This document shows, one piece after another, positions 1 to 5,164 of a stretch of DNA of 5,164 nt. The first letter of the stretch is position 1; every line of letters begins with the position of its first letter. A program made the translations under genes and the position numbers. The notes beneath the pieces were generated by a model. It saw only the letters and a list, made by a program, of their open reading frames with translations, did no database searches and had not been told where the DNA came from. Source of the DNA: Wenzhouxiangella sp. (lineage in GTDB: Bacteria > Pseudomonadota > Gammaproteobacteria > Xanthomonadales > Wenzhouxiangellaceae); the NCBI GenBank assembly GCA_007116585.1, contig SKIE01000039.1, positions 1 through 5,164 of the forward strand, in the 5' to 3' direction.

Positions 1-511
1 CCCGCTCCAGAATCAGGAGTTGTACGCTGCGAAACAGGGCCCAGGCAATCGCACCTGCCAGCATGGGCGATACGATCCAGCTCATGGCGATGCGGCCCAC
101 CATCGGCCACTGCACGGCATGGACCCCGATGCCGATGGCAGCAAAGCCGACCACGGCACCGATGATGGTGTGTGTGGTGGATACCGGCCAGCCGAAGCGT
201 GAGGCGATCAGCAGCCACATGCCGGCCGCCAGCAGCGCAGAGAGCATGCCGAATACCAGCAGCTCCGGTTGGCCTGAGAGCAGGGATGAGTCAACAATGC
301 CCCGTCGGATGGTGCTGGTCACGCCGCCGCCAGCCAGCACGGCGCCGGCAAACTCGAACACTGCGGCAATCAGAATGGCCTGCTTGATGGTAATGGCCTT
401 GGAGCCAACCGATGGCGCCATGGCGTTGGCGACATCGTTGGCGCCGATGCCCCAGGCCATGAACAAGCCGAAAAAAGCGGCCAGCGCAATAAACAGGATT
501 GCCAGTTCCAT
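1..511 (-). CDS. pit: PiT-family inorganic phosphate permease, N-terminal part (3' end outside window)
   Basis: The frame is open from the ATG at 511 to the window edge and gives 170 residues of a permease that usually exceeds 400. PiT proteins are inner-membrane, ion-coupled low-affinity phosphate symporters that take up metal-phosphate complexes. The signature GANDVANAM sits at residues 23-31, right after the first membrane helix (about 3-22). PVSTTHTIIGAVVG at 109-122 is the second PiT hallmark, with the invariant STTH. Further hydrophobic helices lie at about 40-60, 85-104, 113-131 and 143-161, with RFGWPV before the second motif. A strong AAGGAGG precedes the start. Position directly downstream of a DUF47 gene supports a phosphate permease over other family members, though sulfate permeases of the CysP type share the fold. 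The subunit structure and coupling ion cannot be told from this fragment. Confidence 0.94.
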   Translation of the reverse strand, partial: MELAILFIALAAFFGLFMAWGIGANDVANAMAPSVGSKAITIKQAILIAAVFEFAGAVLAGGGVTSTIRRGIVDSSLLSGQPELLVFGMLSALLAAGMWLLIASRFGWPVSTTHTIIGAVVGFAAIGIGVHAVQWPMVGRIAMSWIVSPMLAGAIAWALFRSVQLLILER

Positions 512-520
512 CAGCCCGAG

Positions 521-527
521 CCTCCTT
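521..527 (-). promoter_or_regulatory. Shine-Dalgarno of pit
   Basis: On the minus strand AAGGAGG lies 9 bases before the ATG at 511, in the 36-base gap after the DUF47 gene. It is the strongest ribosome site in the window and fixes the start of the permease. Confidence 0.8.
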
Positions 528-547
528 CCCGACGCAGCCGCTGGTCT

Positions 548-1228
548 TTAGCGGGCAATCATCAGGTGCAGGCGCGAGCCCACTCGCTGGGCAATGTTGC
601 CCAGATCGCCGGTCAGATCGAAGATCCTGTAGAGAAACATAACGTCGACTGGTCCCAACTGATCCTCGATCCGGAACAATTGCGCTCGTGCTTCGATTTG
701 CAGTGCATCGCTGTCGTCTTCGATATCGCTGAGCTCATCGGTCATGGCGACAACATGCTCCGCGCCCGCGCCACGAAAGCCGGAATTGAATAGATCGTCC
801 AGTTCCTGGACCGAGCGTCGGGCCTGCTCTACGGCGTCAATACTGCGGTGAAGCAGGGCCATGTAGCTGGACTGGATTGGATCCGGTACGGCAAGGCGAC
901 GGCCAATGATCAGACCGGAAATGTCTTTGCTGCGGTTTGCGATCCGATCCTGGCGGGAGATCATTTCCAGCACGTCGGATCGATTCACCGGCATTAACAG
1001 GCTGCGCGGCAACCCCAGGCGAAACTCGCGCTTGAGGGTGTCGGCGGCGTCTTCAAGCAGGACGATTTTTTCACGCTGCTGAGCCGCCTTGCCCCAGTCA
1101 CCGGCAAAAGTCGCCTTGAAGAACTTGGGCAGCTTGCGCGTGCATTTGGCGACTTTGGTGAAGTGCTTCTGCAGCGGCTCAACCGGCGAGCGGCCAAAAA
1201 TGCGTGATATGTGGCTGTTGGGGTTCAA
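548..1228 (-). CDS. DUF47 / PhoU-like phosphate transport accessory protein (TIGR00153 type), TTG start
   Basis: This 226-residue cytoplasmic, all-helical protein belongs to the DUF47 family, distant relatives of PhoU that are usually encoded next to PiT permeases and modulate them. Family features visible are ISRIFGRSP..PLQKH near the N terminus and FFKATFAGDW (37-46). Others are LPRSLLMPVNRSDVLE (73-88), RIANRSKDISGLIIGRRL (95-112), and NPVDVMFLY-like GPVDVMFLY (192-200), followed by the C-terminal GDLGNIAQRVGSRLHLMIAR. Acidic clusters at about 59-63, 164-174 and 204-208 resemble PhoU metal-binding motifs. The start codon is TTG. An in-frame TGA lies 15 bases upstream, and the first in-frame ATG is residue 79, inside the conserved core. 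Alignment of the N terminus with the family supports the TTG. No clear Shine-Dalgarno precedes it. The length is normal for the family. It lies 36 bases before pit, as in the orfA-pit operon of Sinorhizobium meliloti. Confidence 0.93.
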   Translation of the reverse strand: MNPNSHISRIFGRSPVEPLQKHFTKVAKCTRKLPKFFKATFAGDWGKAAQQREKIVLLEDAADTLKREFRLGLPRSLLMPVNRSDVLEMISRQDRIANRSKDISGLIIGRRLAVPDPIQSSYMALLHRSIDAVEQARRSVQELDDLFNSGFRGAGAEHVVAMTDELSDIEDDSDALQIEARAQLFRIEDQLGPVDVMFLYRIFDLTGDLGNIAQRVGSRLHLMIAR

Positions 1229-1257
1229 GGCCGACGCGGAGGGTCAAAACACGCCGT

Positions 1258-1279
1258 AGTGTAACAAAAATGTCACACT
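1258..1279 (-). promoter_or_regulatory. Imperfect palindrome / candidate Pho box upstream of the DUF47-pit unit
   Basis: On the plus strand AGTGTAACA (1258-1266), AAAA and TGTCACACT (1271-1279) form a 9-base dyad with one mismatch. The same bases can be read as TGTAACA (1260-1266) and TGTCACA (1271-1277), spaced exactly 11 bases apart with an A-rich spacer. That is the layout of a PhoB box: two 11-base direct repeats built on TGTCA followed by an AT-rich part. The site lies 29 bases before the TTG start of the DUF47 gene, where an operator or promoter is expected. I see no convincing sigma-70 -10/-35 pair. Binding by PhoB is inferred; another dimeric regulator with a TGTnACA half-site is equally possible from sequence. 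Confidence 0.45.
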
Positions 1280-1303
1280 GCGCGACCTCGCAGCAGGTCT
1301 CGG

Positions 1304-1323
1304 ATCCCGGAAACGCCCGGGAT
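1304..1323 (-). terminator. Hairpin after ccmI, possible but non-canonical terminator
   Basis: A perfect 7-base inverted repeat, ATCCCGG and CCGGGAT, encloses a 6-base loop about 30 bases after the ccmI stop. There is no T-tract after it on the minus strand, so it is not a classical intrinsic terminator. It could stabilise the 3' end of the ccm transcript or act with Rho. A weaker 5-base stem (GACCT and AGGTC, 1284-1299) follows immediately. Confidence 0.35.
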
Positions 1324-1352
1324 AGCGGCTCCGGGGAGCGCCTCTAAAGAAC

Positions 1353-2750
1353 TTACAGACGCTCTGAGATCGTGATCCTGGTGCCGGGCTCGTCGAGAAT
1401 GGATACCGCGCCGCTGGAGCCCTGCAGATCACCGCTTTGCGGACTGACGTCGCCGGTCATGGACACCCGCGCGACAACAATGATCTCCGGGAATGCGGAC
1501 AGGTTCATACCCTCGACCATGGCATCGTTGTCGCTCAGGCCGAACCGGGCCGGGAGATCAGCGACCGTCATCCGGCGAACGGCCAGCGGGGTCGGCGGTC
1601 CGCTCGCTGCGCGGGCCACGACAAAGACCGTTTCGCTGCCGCTCAATCCGTTGACCAGCTCAGGCTCGATGTCCACCTCCACACGGAAGCTGGGGGCAGT
1701 CTCCGCGACAGCAGGTGGTTCGGGCTGAGGTTCCGGTGCCTGGGCCTGCATCGGCGGGTGCCCCGGCGGTAGCGCAGCGTCGGGGTCGACGGGGCCCGGC
1801 CGGGGCTGAGGAGAGCCGCTGGTCGGATGATCCGGCGGCGGCTGCGCGCCGGGTGTCAGCGGCCCCGCCATACGCGGTTGACGCTGCTCCTGTCCTTCCA
1901 TTGGCGGATGTCCGGGCGGGAGCGTGTCCTGACCGGGGCGCAGCGGTGGCGCGGAGCGCGGCGTGGGGATCTCGCCGGGGTCTTGTCCGAGTTCCATTCG
2001 GGCCTGGGCAATCTGACCTCGAATCGAGTTGTACACCGATGAGCCCGGGTCCAGCTGGGGCAACAGCTGCTCCCACCAGGCAATCGCGAGGCCATGGTTA
2101 CCGGCCTGGGAGGCGCTGATGCCCATCAGCCACATGGCTTTCTGATGGTTTTCATCGACGCTGAGCGCGTCAGTCAGCAACTGCTGCACTTCGCTGGCCG
2201 GTCCGGATGGCCGGCCCATGAACATCAGGGTCTCGGCCAGTTCGACCTTGACGAAAGGATTGCGGTCATCCACGTACAGCGCGCGACGGAAGGCATGGGC
2301 GGCGGCGCCGAATTCCTGCATGTTCTTGTAGGCAACGGCCATTCGTGTCCACTGTTCCGGGTCGTCAGGGTTGCGGGCAATACTGTTGGAGATGCCAATC
2401 AATTCATTGCGCAACTGGGTGACCGGCGCGTTAACCGGGGTCAGACCGTCTGGCTCACCGACCGTGTTGTAGAAGAAGATGGTTCCGATCGGCACAATCA
2501 GCGCCAGCACCGCGATCAGGCCCAGCCCCACTTTTCGCTGGCCGCCCATGCCGTCCAGGCGAGCGCGCAGCGCCTTGCGTTGCTTGGCGTAGTCAGCGGG
2601 GTCCAGTTCATCGATCAGGTCGTCGAGAGCTTCGATCTGTCGCTGGACGCGGGCTTGCTCCGGATTGGAACTGCGCAGCAGCGGCAGCAGCACGAACAGA
2701 ACGGCCAGAATGACCGCCCCGGCGGCAACGATAAGGAAAGTGGGTGTCAT
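1353..2750 (-). CDS. ccmI: CcmI, TPR apocytochrome c chaperone of the haem ligation complex
   Basis: CcmI binds apocytochrome c, notably its C-terminal helix, and presents it to CcmF-CcmH. The 465-residue protein shows the expected order. Membrane helix 1 is at about residues 5-25. A cytoplasmic loop with EALDDLIDELDPADYAKQRKAL follows at about 40-61, and membrane helix 2 is at about 74-95. The periplasmic TPR region spans about 129-255 (DPEQWTRMAVAYKNM and following helices). A long Pro-rich linker (about 256-350) leads to a C-terminal beta-rich domain (about 354-465). That domain contains GPPTPLAVRRMTVADLP, LSAFPEIIVVARVS and SPQSGDLQG, which resemble the C-terminal domain of E. coli CcmH. 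The linker contains the octapeptide LPPGHPPM twice. The start ATG overlaps the ccmH stop by 4 bases, suggesting translational coupling; no strong ribosome site is seen. This is the last gene of the ccm operon in this window. Confidence 0.95.
   Translation of the reverse strand: MTPTFLIVAAGAVILAVLFVLLPLLRSSNPEQARVQRQIEALDDLIDELDPADYAKQRKALRARLDGMGGQRKVGLGLIAVLALIVPIGTIFFYNTVGEPDGLTPVNAPVTQLRNELIGISNSIARNPDDPEQWTRMAVAYKNMQEFGAAAHAFRRALYVDDRNPFVKVELAETLMFMGRPSGPASEVQQLLTDALSVDENHQKAMWLMGISASQAGNHGLAIAWWEQLLPQLDPGSSVYNSIRGQIAQARMELGQDPGEIPTPRSAPPLRPGQDTLPPGHPPMEGQEQRQPRMAGPLTPGAQPPPDHPTSGSPQPRPGPVDPDAALPPGHPPMQAQAPEPQPEPPAVAETAPSFRVEVDIEPELVNGLSGSETVFVVARAASGPPTPLAVRRMTVADLPARFGLSDNDAMVEGMNLSAFPEIIVVARVSMTGDVSPQSGDLQGSSGAVSILDEPGTRITISERL
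1749..1922 (-). repeat. Coding repeat: two LPPGHPPM octapeptides in the CcmI Pro-rich linker
   Basis: The octapeptide LPPGHPPM is encoded at 1922-1899 (residues 277-284) and again at 1772-1749 (residues 327-334). A degenerate relative, PPPDHP, sits between them at residues 304-309. The two DNA copies differ at several third positions, so the conservation is at protein level and not a fresh DNA duplication. The surrounding residues are rich in Pro, Gln and Gly, which fits a flexible periplasmic linker between the TPR and C-terminal domains. A functional role for the His and Met residues is not shown. Confidence 0.75.
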
Positions 2751-3307
2751 TGGAGAGCCTGGCGCCTTTTGTTAATAATGACGAATGCAGTGATTACACC
2801 AATCAGCATCAGCACGATCGGTCCGATCCAGAGCAGCAAGGTGTGACTGGTCAACGGTGGACGGTACAGTACGAAGTTCCCGTAGCGGTCGACCATGAAC
2901 TGGCGGATGTCGGCATCGCTGTGCCCCTCCTGCAGGAACCGCAACACCAGCATGCGCTTGTCGCGTGCCAGCGGTGCGGTCGATTCGACCAGCGATTCGT
3001 TCTGACACACGGTACAGCGCATTTCGCTGATCAGCGCACGGAATCGGCGTTCTTCTGTCGGGCTACTGAAGGGCAGGATTTCGATGGGCGTGACCATCTG
3101 GCCCATCCTGCCGCGCTGCGGCGCGACCTCGGCCGATCCGGCGTTGTCCTGTTCGACCGGATGGCTCTGTCGTTCCTCAGCCTGGGCGATGGCTTCTGAC
3201 GACAGGCCCGGCAACGTCCAGGTCGTAGTCAGCGCAAAGAGCCCCGCAAAAAGCAGTTTGGCGTGTATTTGGGTCATGAAGCGAGTGTTCTCCATGGGAT
3301 TCGGCAT
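2747..3307 (-). CDS. ccmH: CcmH (CycL-type) with canonical RCxxC redox motif
   Basis: CcmH is a periplasmic, membrane-anchored thiol-disulfide protein. It reduces or binds the CxxCH cysteines of apocytochrome c, cycles with CcmG, and forms the haem ligation complex with CcmF and CcmI. The 186-residue product has a signal segment (about residues 17-43), a helical domain carrying MRCTVCQNESL (C98 and C101), the conserved DRYGNFVLY, and a C-terminal membrane helix (about 157-178). This is the free-standing CcmH form; in E. coli it is fused to the CcmI-like part. The first ATG (3307) lies 14 bases after the stop of the preceding paralogue but has no clear ribosome site. In-frame ATGs also occur at 3295 and 3277. 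The ATG at 3277 has GGAG about 12 bases upstream and would give a more ordinary signal peptide starting MTQIHAKLL, so the true start is uncertain. The stop overlaps the ccmI start by ATGA. Confidence 0.96.
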   Translation of the reverse strand: MPNPMENTRFMTQIHAKLLFAGLFALTTTWTLPGLSSEAIAQAEERQSHPVEQDNAGSAEVAPQRGRMGQMVTPIEILPFSSPTEERRFRALISEMRCTVCQNESLVESTAPLARDKRMLVLRFLQEGHSDADIRQFMVDRYGNFVLYRPPLTSHTLLLWIGPIVLMLIGVITAFVIINKRRQALQ

Positions 3308-3321
3308 TGCCGGAGTTCGAG

Positions 3322-3813
3322 TTATGTGGCCGGGCGACGCCGTCTCATGCTGACAATGAATGCGGCAATCAGTCCTGCAACCAGCAGGATGATAGGGCCG
3401 TAATTCAGCAGAAGGCGGTGGCCCGGGAAAGCGGATTGGTAGAGGACGTCTTCGCCATAGATATCGACCATGGTCAGGCGAATTTCAAAATCGGCGCGGT
3501 CGTCCTGAAGCATCCTGAAGACAGCCATTCGCATTTCATCAGACCGCGGCGCCGTTGATTCGATCAGGGATTGATTCGGATTGTCGAGGCAACGCATGTT
3601 GCTGATCAGGCTGCGGAAGCGACGTTCCTGCAGCTCGCTGCGGAAGCTGAAGTCTTCAATCTGGCTGGTGACTTCTCCGGGAATGTCCTGCGCCGGCGGC
3701 ACCGGCTGTTCGCCGGTCTGGGCCAGCCCCAGTTGGGCAGGACCAATCAGCGCGATCAGAACCGTCAGGGAAGCGGTTACGAGGCCCTTGATCACTCGGC
3801 GCTGGTGTTTCAT
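3322..3813 (-). CDS. CcmH-like paralogue with a CxxN instead of the CxxC motif
   Basis: This intact 163-residue protein has CcmH architecture. It has an N-terminal signal peptide or anchor (about residues 8-31), a periplasmic helical-bundle domain (about 50-130), a C-terminal membrane helix (about 134-155) and a basic RRRR tail. It aligns without gaps to the adjacent CcmH over about 110 residues, with roughly half identical by eye (shared ERRFR, LIS.MRC, ESTAP, MVD.YG, GPI). The canonical motif RCxxCQN is replaced by RCLDNPN: C75 is kept, the second cysteine is N78 (codon AAT at 3582-3580), and the following Gln is Pro. C75 is the only cysteine, so an intramolecular disulfide is impossible. 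The conserved DRYG arginine and LLLW tryptophan also differ (DIYG, LLLN). The start ATG overlaps the ccmG stop by ATGA. I infer a non-redox, structural or apocytochrome-binding partner of the true CcmH, or a protein using one cysteine in mixed disulfides. The reading frame looks intact and translated, so I do not call it a pseudogene. Confidence 0.9.
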   Translation of the reverse strand: MKHQRRVIKGLVTASLTVLIALIGPAQLGLAQTGEQPVPPAQDIPGEVTSQIEDFSFRSELQERRFRSLISNMRCLDNPNQSLIESTAPRSDEMRMAVFRMLQDDRADFEIRLTMVDIYGEDVLYQSAFPGHRLLLNYGPIILLVAGLIAAFIVSMRRRRPAT

Positions 3814-4349
3814 AGCCCGGCGTCTTGCCGCATGTCATTGATCCGACCCATGAGATCGTCGTAGGAATTGCTGTCGACCGGGCCGATGTGTTTGTGCCGG
3901 ATCACGCCGTTGGCGTCGACCAGAAAGGTTTCCGGCGCGCCGTAGACGCCCAGGTCAATGGCCGCCATGCCTTCCTCATCGTTCATGTGCACGGTCCAGG
4001 CATCGCCGAAGCGGTTAATCCAAGCCAGCGCATCATCGCGCTCGTCGCGCCAGTTCAAACCCACCAGCGGCACGTTTGCTTCCTTGCCCAGCCGAGTGAT
4101 GTAAGGATGTTCGGTCACGCACGACGGGCACCAGCTGCCCCAGACGTTCAGGATAAACGGCTGGCCGCGCAACTCAACGGTGCTGTGGGTTACGTCTGGC
4201 TCCAGCAGGTCGGGCAGAGTGAAGTTGGGTATTTCCCGCCCGATCAGGGGCGAGGCAACGTGACGCCGCTGCTCGGCCGTCGGCAGGCTGACCAGCAGCA
4301 GCCAGATCAGCCCCAGAAACACCAGCAGCGGGAGGGCCATGCGCATCAT
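3810..4349 (-). CDS. ccmG: CcmG/DsbE, membrane-anchored thioredoxin-like thiol:disulfide protein
   Basis: This 179-residue protein has the usual length of CcmG. In the family it takes electrons from CcdA or DsbD and keeps the haem-binding cysteines of apocytochrome c reduced, directly or through CcmH. An N-terminal signal anchor (about residues 5-21) is followed by a periplasmic thioredoxin fold. The redox motif WCPSC is at 73-77 (C74 and C77), followed by the typical EHP. The motif GVYGAPETFLVD at 134-145 contains the cis-proline (P139) that faces the active site. The N terminus has methionines at positions 1, 2 and 4. The first is chosen because AAGGAG lies 10 bases upstream and because its ATG overlaps the ccmF stop as ATGA. 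The stop codon in turn overlaps the next gene by 4 bases. Nothing looks degenerate here, in contrast with the gene that follows. Confidence 0.97.
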   Translation of the reverse strand: MMRMALPLLVFLGLIWLLLVSLPTAEQRRHVASPLIGREIPNFTLPDLLEPDVTHSTVELRGQPFILNVWGSWCPSCVTEHPYITRLGKEANVPLVGLNWRDERDDALAWINRFGDAWTVHMNDEEGMAAIDLGVYGAPETFLVDANGVIRHKHIGPVDSNSYDDLMGRINDMRQDAGL

Positions 4350-5164
4350 GCAGGTTGCGCTCCTTCAGACCCGGCAAGCGCCTCGTCCTTGGCCCGGTAG
4401 GGCTTCCAGTAGCGCTTGTCGCTGGCCGCCGTCAATGCGCCGAGCGTGACCATGAACGCACCGAACCAGATCCAGCGCACAAACGGATGAATCTGGATGC
4501 GAATGCTCCAGGCGTCCGTGCCGTCGTTGAGCGGCTCGCCCATGGCGATGTAGATGTCTCGAAAGATCCCGGCCTGAAGCGCGACCTGAGTCATCACCTG
4601 CTGCCCGCGATGGTAAAGCCGCTGCTGGGGGTTTAACTGAGTGACCTCACGCTCGCCGCGATACACGGTAAAGCGCCCTTCGGTGGCTATCCAGTTTTTG
4701 CCCTTGACCTCAGTGATTTCCCGGAGGTGCCAGTTGTAGCCGGCTACCTCCTGCGTCTCGCCAGGCGTGAACCGGATGGTGCGCTCGTAGGTCATGGACT
4801 CGACCATGGCCACACCGATGACGAACACGCCGACCCCGGCGTGGGCCAGGATCATGCCGGTCTGACCGCCGGTCAGGCGCAGGCCGCGGGAGGCTTTCTT
4901 CTGTTGCCACAGGAAGACCAGCGCGCCGAGAATCAGCCACAGCCCGCCGATCCAGCCGGTCAGCGCGCGCAGGTTGAGCGCGCCCAGCATGGCTGCGATG
5001 GCGGTACCGGCAACAATCGAGGCGACAAAGCTGACCATCAGCGGCGAGAAGGCGCGCTTCAAATCATCCTGGCCCCAGCGGGTGAAGGGGCCCAGCGGCA
5101 TCAAGGCGACGATCGGAATCATCATCAGGATGAACATGACGCTGAAGTACGGCGGGCCGACTGA
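4346..5164 (-). CDS. ccmF: CcmF, cytochrome c haem lyase subunit, C-terminal part (5' end outside window)
   Basis: CcmF is the large inner-membrane protein that, with CcmH and CcmI, attaches haem from holo-CcmE to the CxxCH motif of apocytochrome c in the periplasm. The frame is open to the window edge, giving 272 C-terminal residues of a protein that is usually about 640-660 long. The fragment begins with SVGPPYFS, a characteristic CcmF stretch, followed by a membrane segment. Two more membrane segments lie at about residues 42-61 and 69-86. Another contains AHAGVGVFVIGVA (about 107-119); its histidine matches the membrane histidine that in E. coli CcmF (H491) is described as a ligand of the intrinsic haem b. 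A periplasmic domain follows (about 123-225), then HPFVRWIWFGA and a last membrane segment. The WWD haem-handling domain would lie upstream, outside the window. The stop codon overlaps the ccmG start by ATGA. The family call is very secure. Confidence 0.97.
   Translation of the reverse strand, partial: SVGPPYFSVMFILMMIPIVALMPLGPFTRWGQDDLKRAFSPLMVSFVASIVAGTAIAAMLGALNLRALTGWIGGLWLILGALVFLWQQKKASRGLRLTGGQTGMILAHAGVGVFVIGVAMVESMTYERTIRFTPGETQEVAGYNWHLREITEVKGKNWIATEGRFTVYRGEREVTQLNPQQRLYHRGQQVMTQVALQAGIFRDIYIAMGEPLNDGTDAWSIRIQIHPFVRWIWFGAFMVTLGALTAASDKRYWKPYRAKDEALAGSEGAQPA
4360..4365 (-). promoter_or_regulatory. Shine-Dalgarno of ccmG
   Basis: On the minus strand AAGGAG lies 10 bases before the ATG at 4349, inside the ccmF coding region. 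It supports the first of three clustered methionines as the start of ccmG. Confidence 0.7.

Larger units (their letters stand above)
1229..1352. other. Intergenic region between the ccm and DUF47-pit transcription units
   Basis: This 124-base gap is the only substantial non-coding stretch in the window. It separates ccmI from the DUF47 gene on the same strand. It holds the two hairpins near ccmI and the palindromic Pho-box-like site near the DUF47 start. No small open frame or tRNA is visible. Confidence 0.7.

Noticed and set aside
63..551. Plus-strand open frame of 162 codons opposite pit
   Set aside because: The minus strand here encodes GANDVANAM and PVSTTHT of PiT, and the plus-strand product looks like low-complexity shadow sequence.
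1258..1279. CRP/FNR-type operator at the palindrome
   Set aside because: The half-sites TGTGA and TTACA are separated by 8 bases, not the 6 of CRP sites, and the FNR core TTGAT...ATCAA is absent.
1229..1300. Sigma-70 promoter for DUF47-pit using TACACT as -10
   Set aside because: No acceptable -35 hexamer lies at 16-18 bases upstream; the best spacing gives GTCGCG. I therefore do not list a promoter with coordinates.
2094..2846. Long plus-strand open frame of 250 codons opposite ccmI and the end of ccmH
   Set aside because: It is an antisense shadow in GC-rich DNA. The minus strand encodes recognisable CcmI and CcmH with continuous family motifs, and the plus-strand product has no recognisable domain.
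3322..3813. Pseudogene or frameshift explanation for the CxxN ccmH copy
   Set aside because: The frame is uninterrupted, aligns without gaps to its neighbour on both sides of the motif, and keeps its ATGA coupling with ccmG. A local frameshift would have disrupted the flanking identity.
3825..4400. Plus-strand open frame of 191 codons opposite ccmG
   Set aside because: It is a mirror of the CcmG frame, with unusual His, Gln and Ala composition and no recognised motif.

Overview
The window (5,164 bases, GC-rich) carries seven genes, all on the minus strand. They form two functional groups and are best read from high to low coordinates. There is no RNA gene, mobile element or CRISPR array that I can support. 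The System I (Ccm) cytochrome c maturation genes, ATGA overlaps, a CcmI with a C-terminal Ig-like domain and a DUF47-pit pair together suggest a proteobacterium, most likely a GC-rich gammaproteobacterium. I cannot name a genus from sequence alone.

Region 1 (5164 down to 1353) is the distal half of a cytochrome c maturation operon. It contains the C-terminal part of ccmF (haem lyase), ccmG/dsbE (membrane-anchored thioredoxin-like protein), two tandem ccmH-like genes, and ccmI (TPR apocytochrome chaperone). ccmF/ccmG, ccmG/ccmH-like 1 and ccmH 2/ccmI each overlap by 4 bases (ATGA), so this is one tightly coupled transcript. The products work together in the periplasm and inner membrane. CcmG and CcmH keep the CxxCH cysteines of the apocytochrome reduced, CcmI holds the apoprotein, and CcmF ligates haem.

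The main oddity is the tandem ccmH pair. The downstream copy has the canonical RCxxC redox motif. The upstream copy is an intact, clearly related protein in which the second cysteine is an asparagine, so it cannot form the usual intramolecular disulfide.

Region 2 (1352-1229) is a 124-base intergenic gap. It holds two short hairpins after ccmI and, close to the next gene, a 22-base imperfect palindrome. The palindrome can also be read as two 7-base TGTnACA elements at 11-base periodicity, like a PhoB box.

Region 3 (1228 down to 1) is a low-affinity phosphate uptake unit. It has a DUF47/PhoU-like regulator starting at TTG, followed 36 bases later by the N-terminal part of a PiT-family phosphate permease that runs off the window edge. 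This matches the known orfA-pit arrangement.
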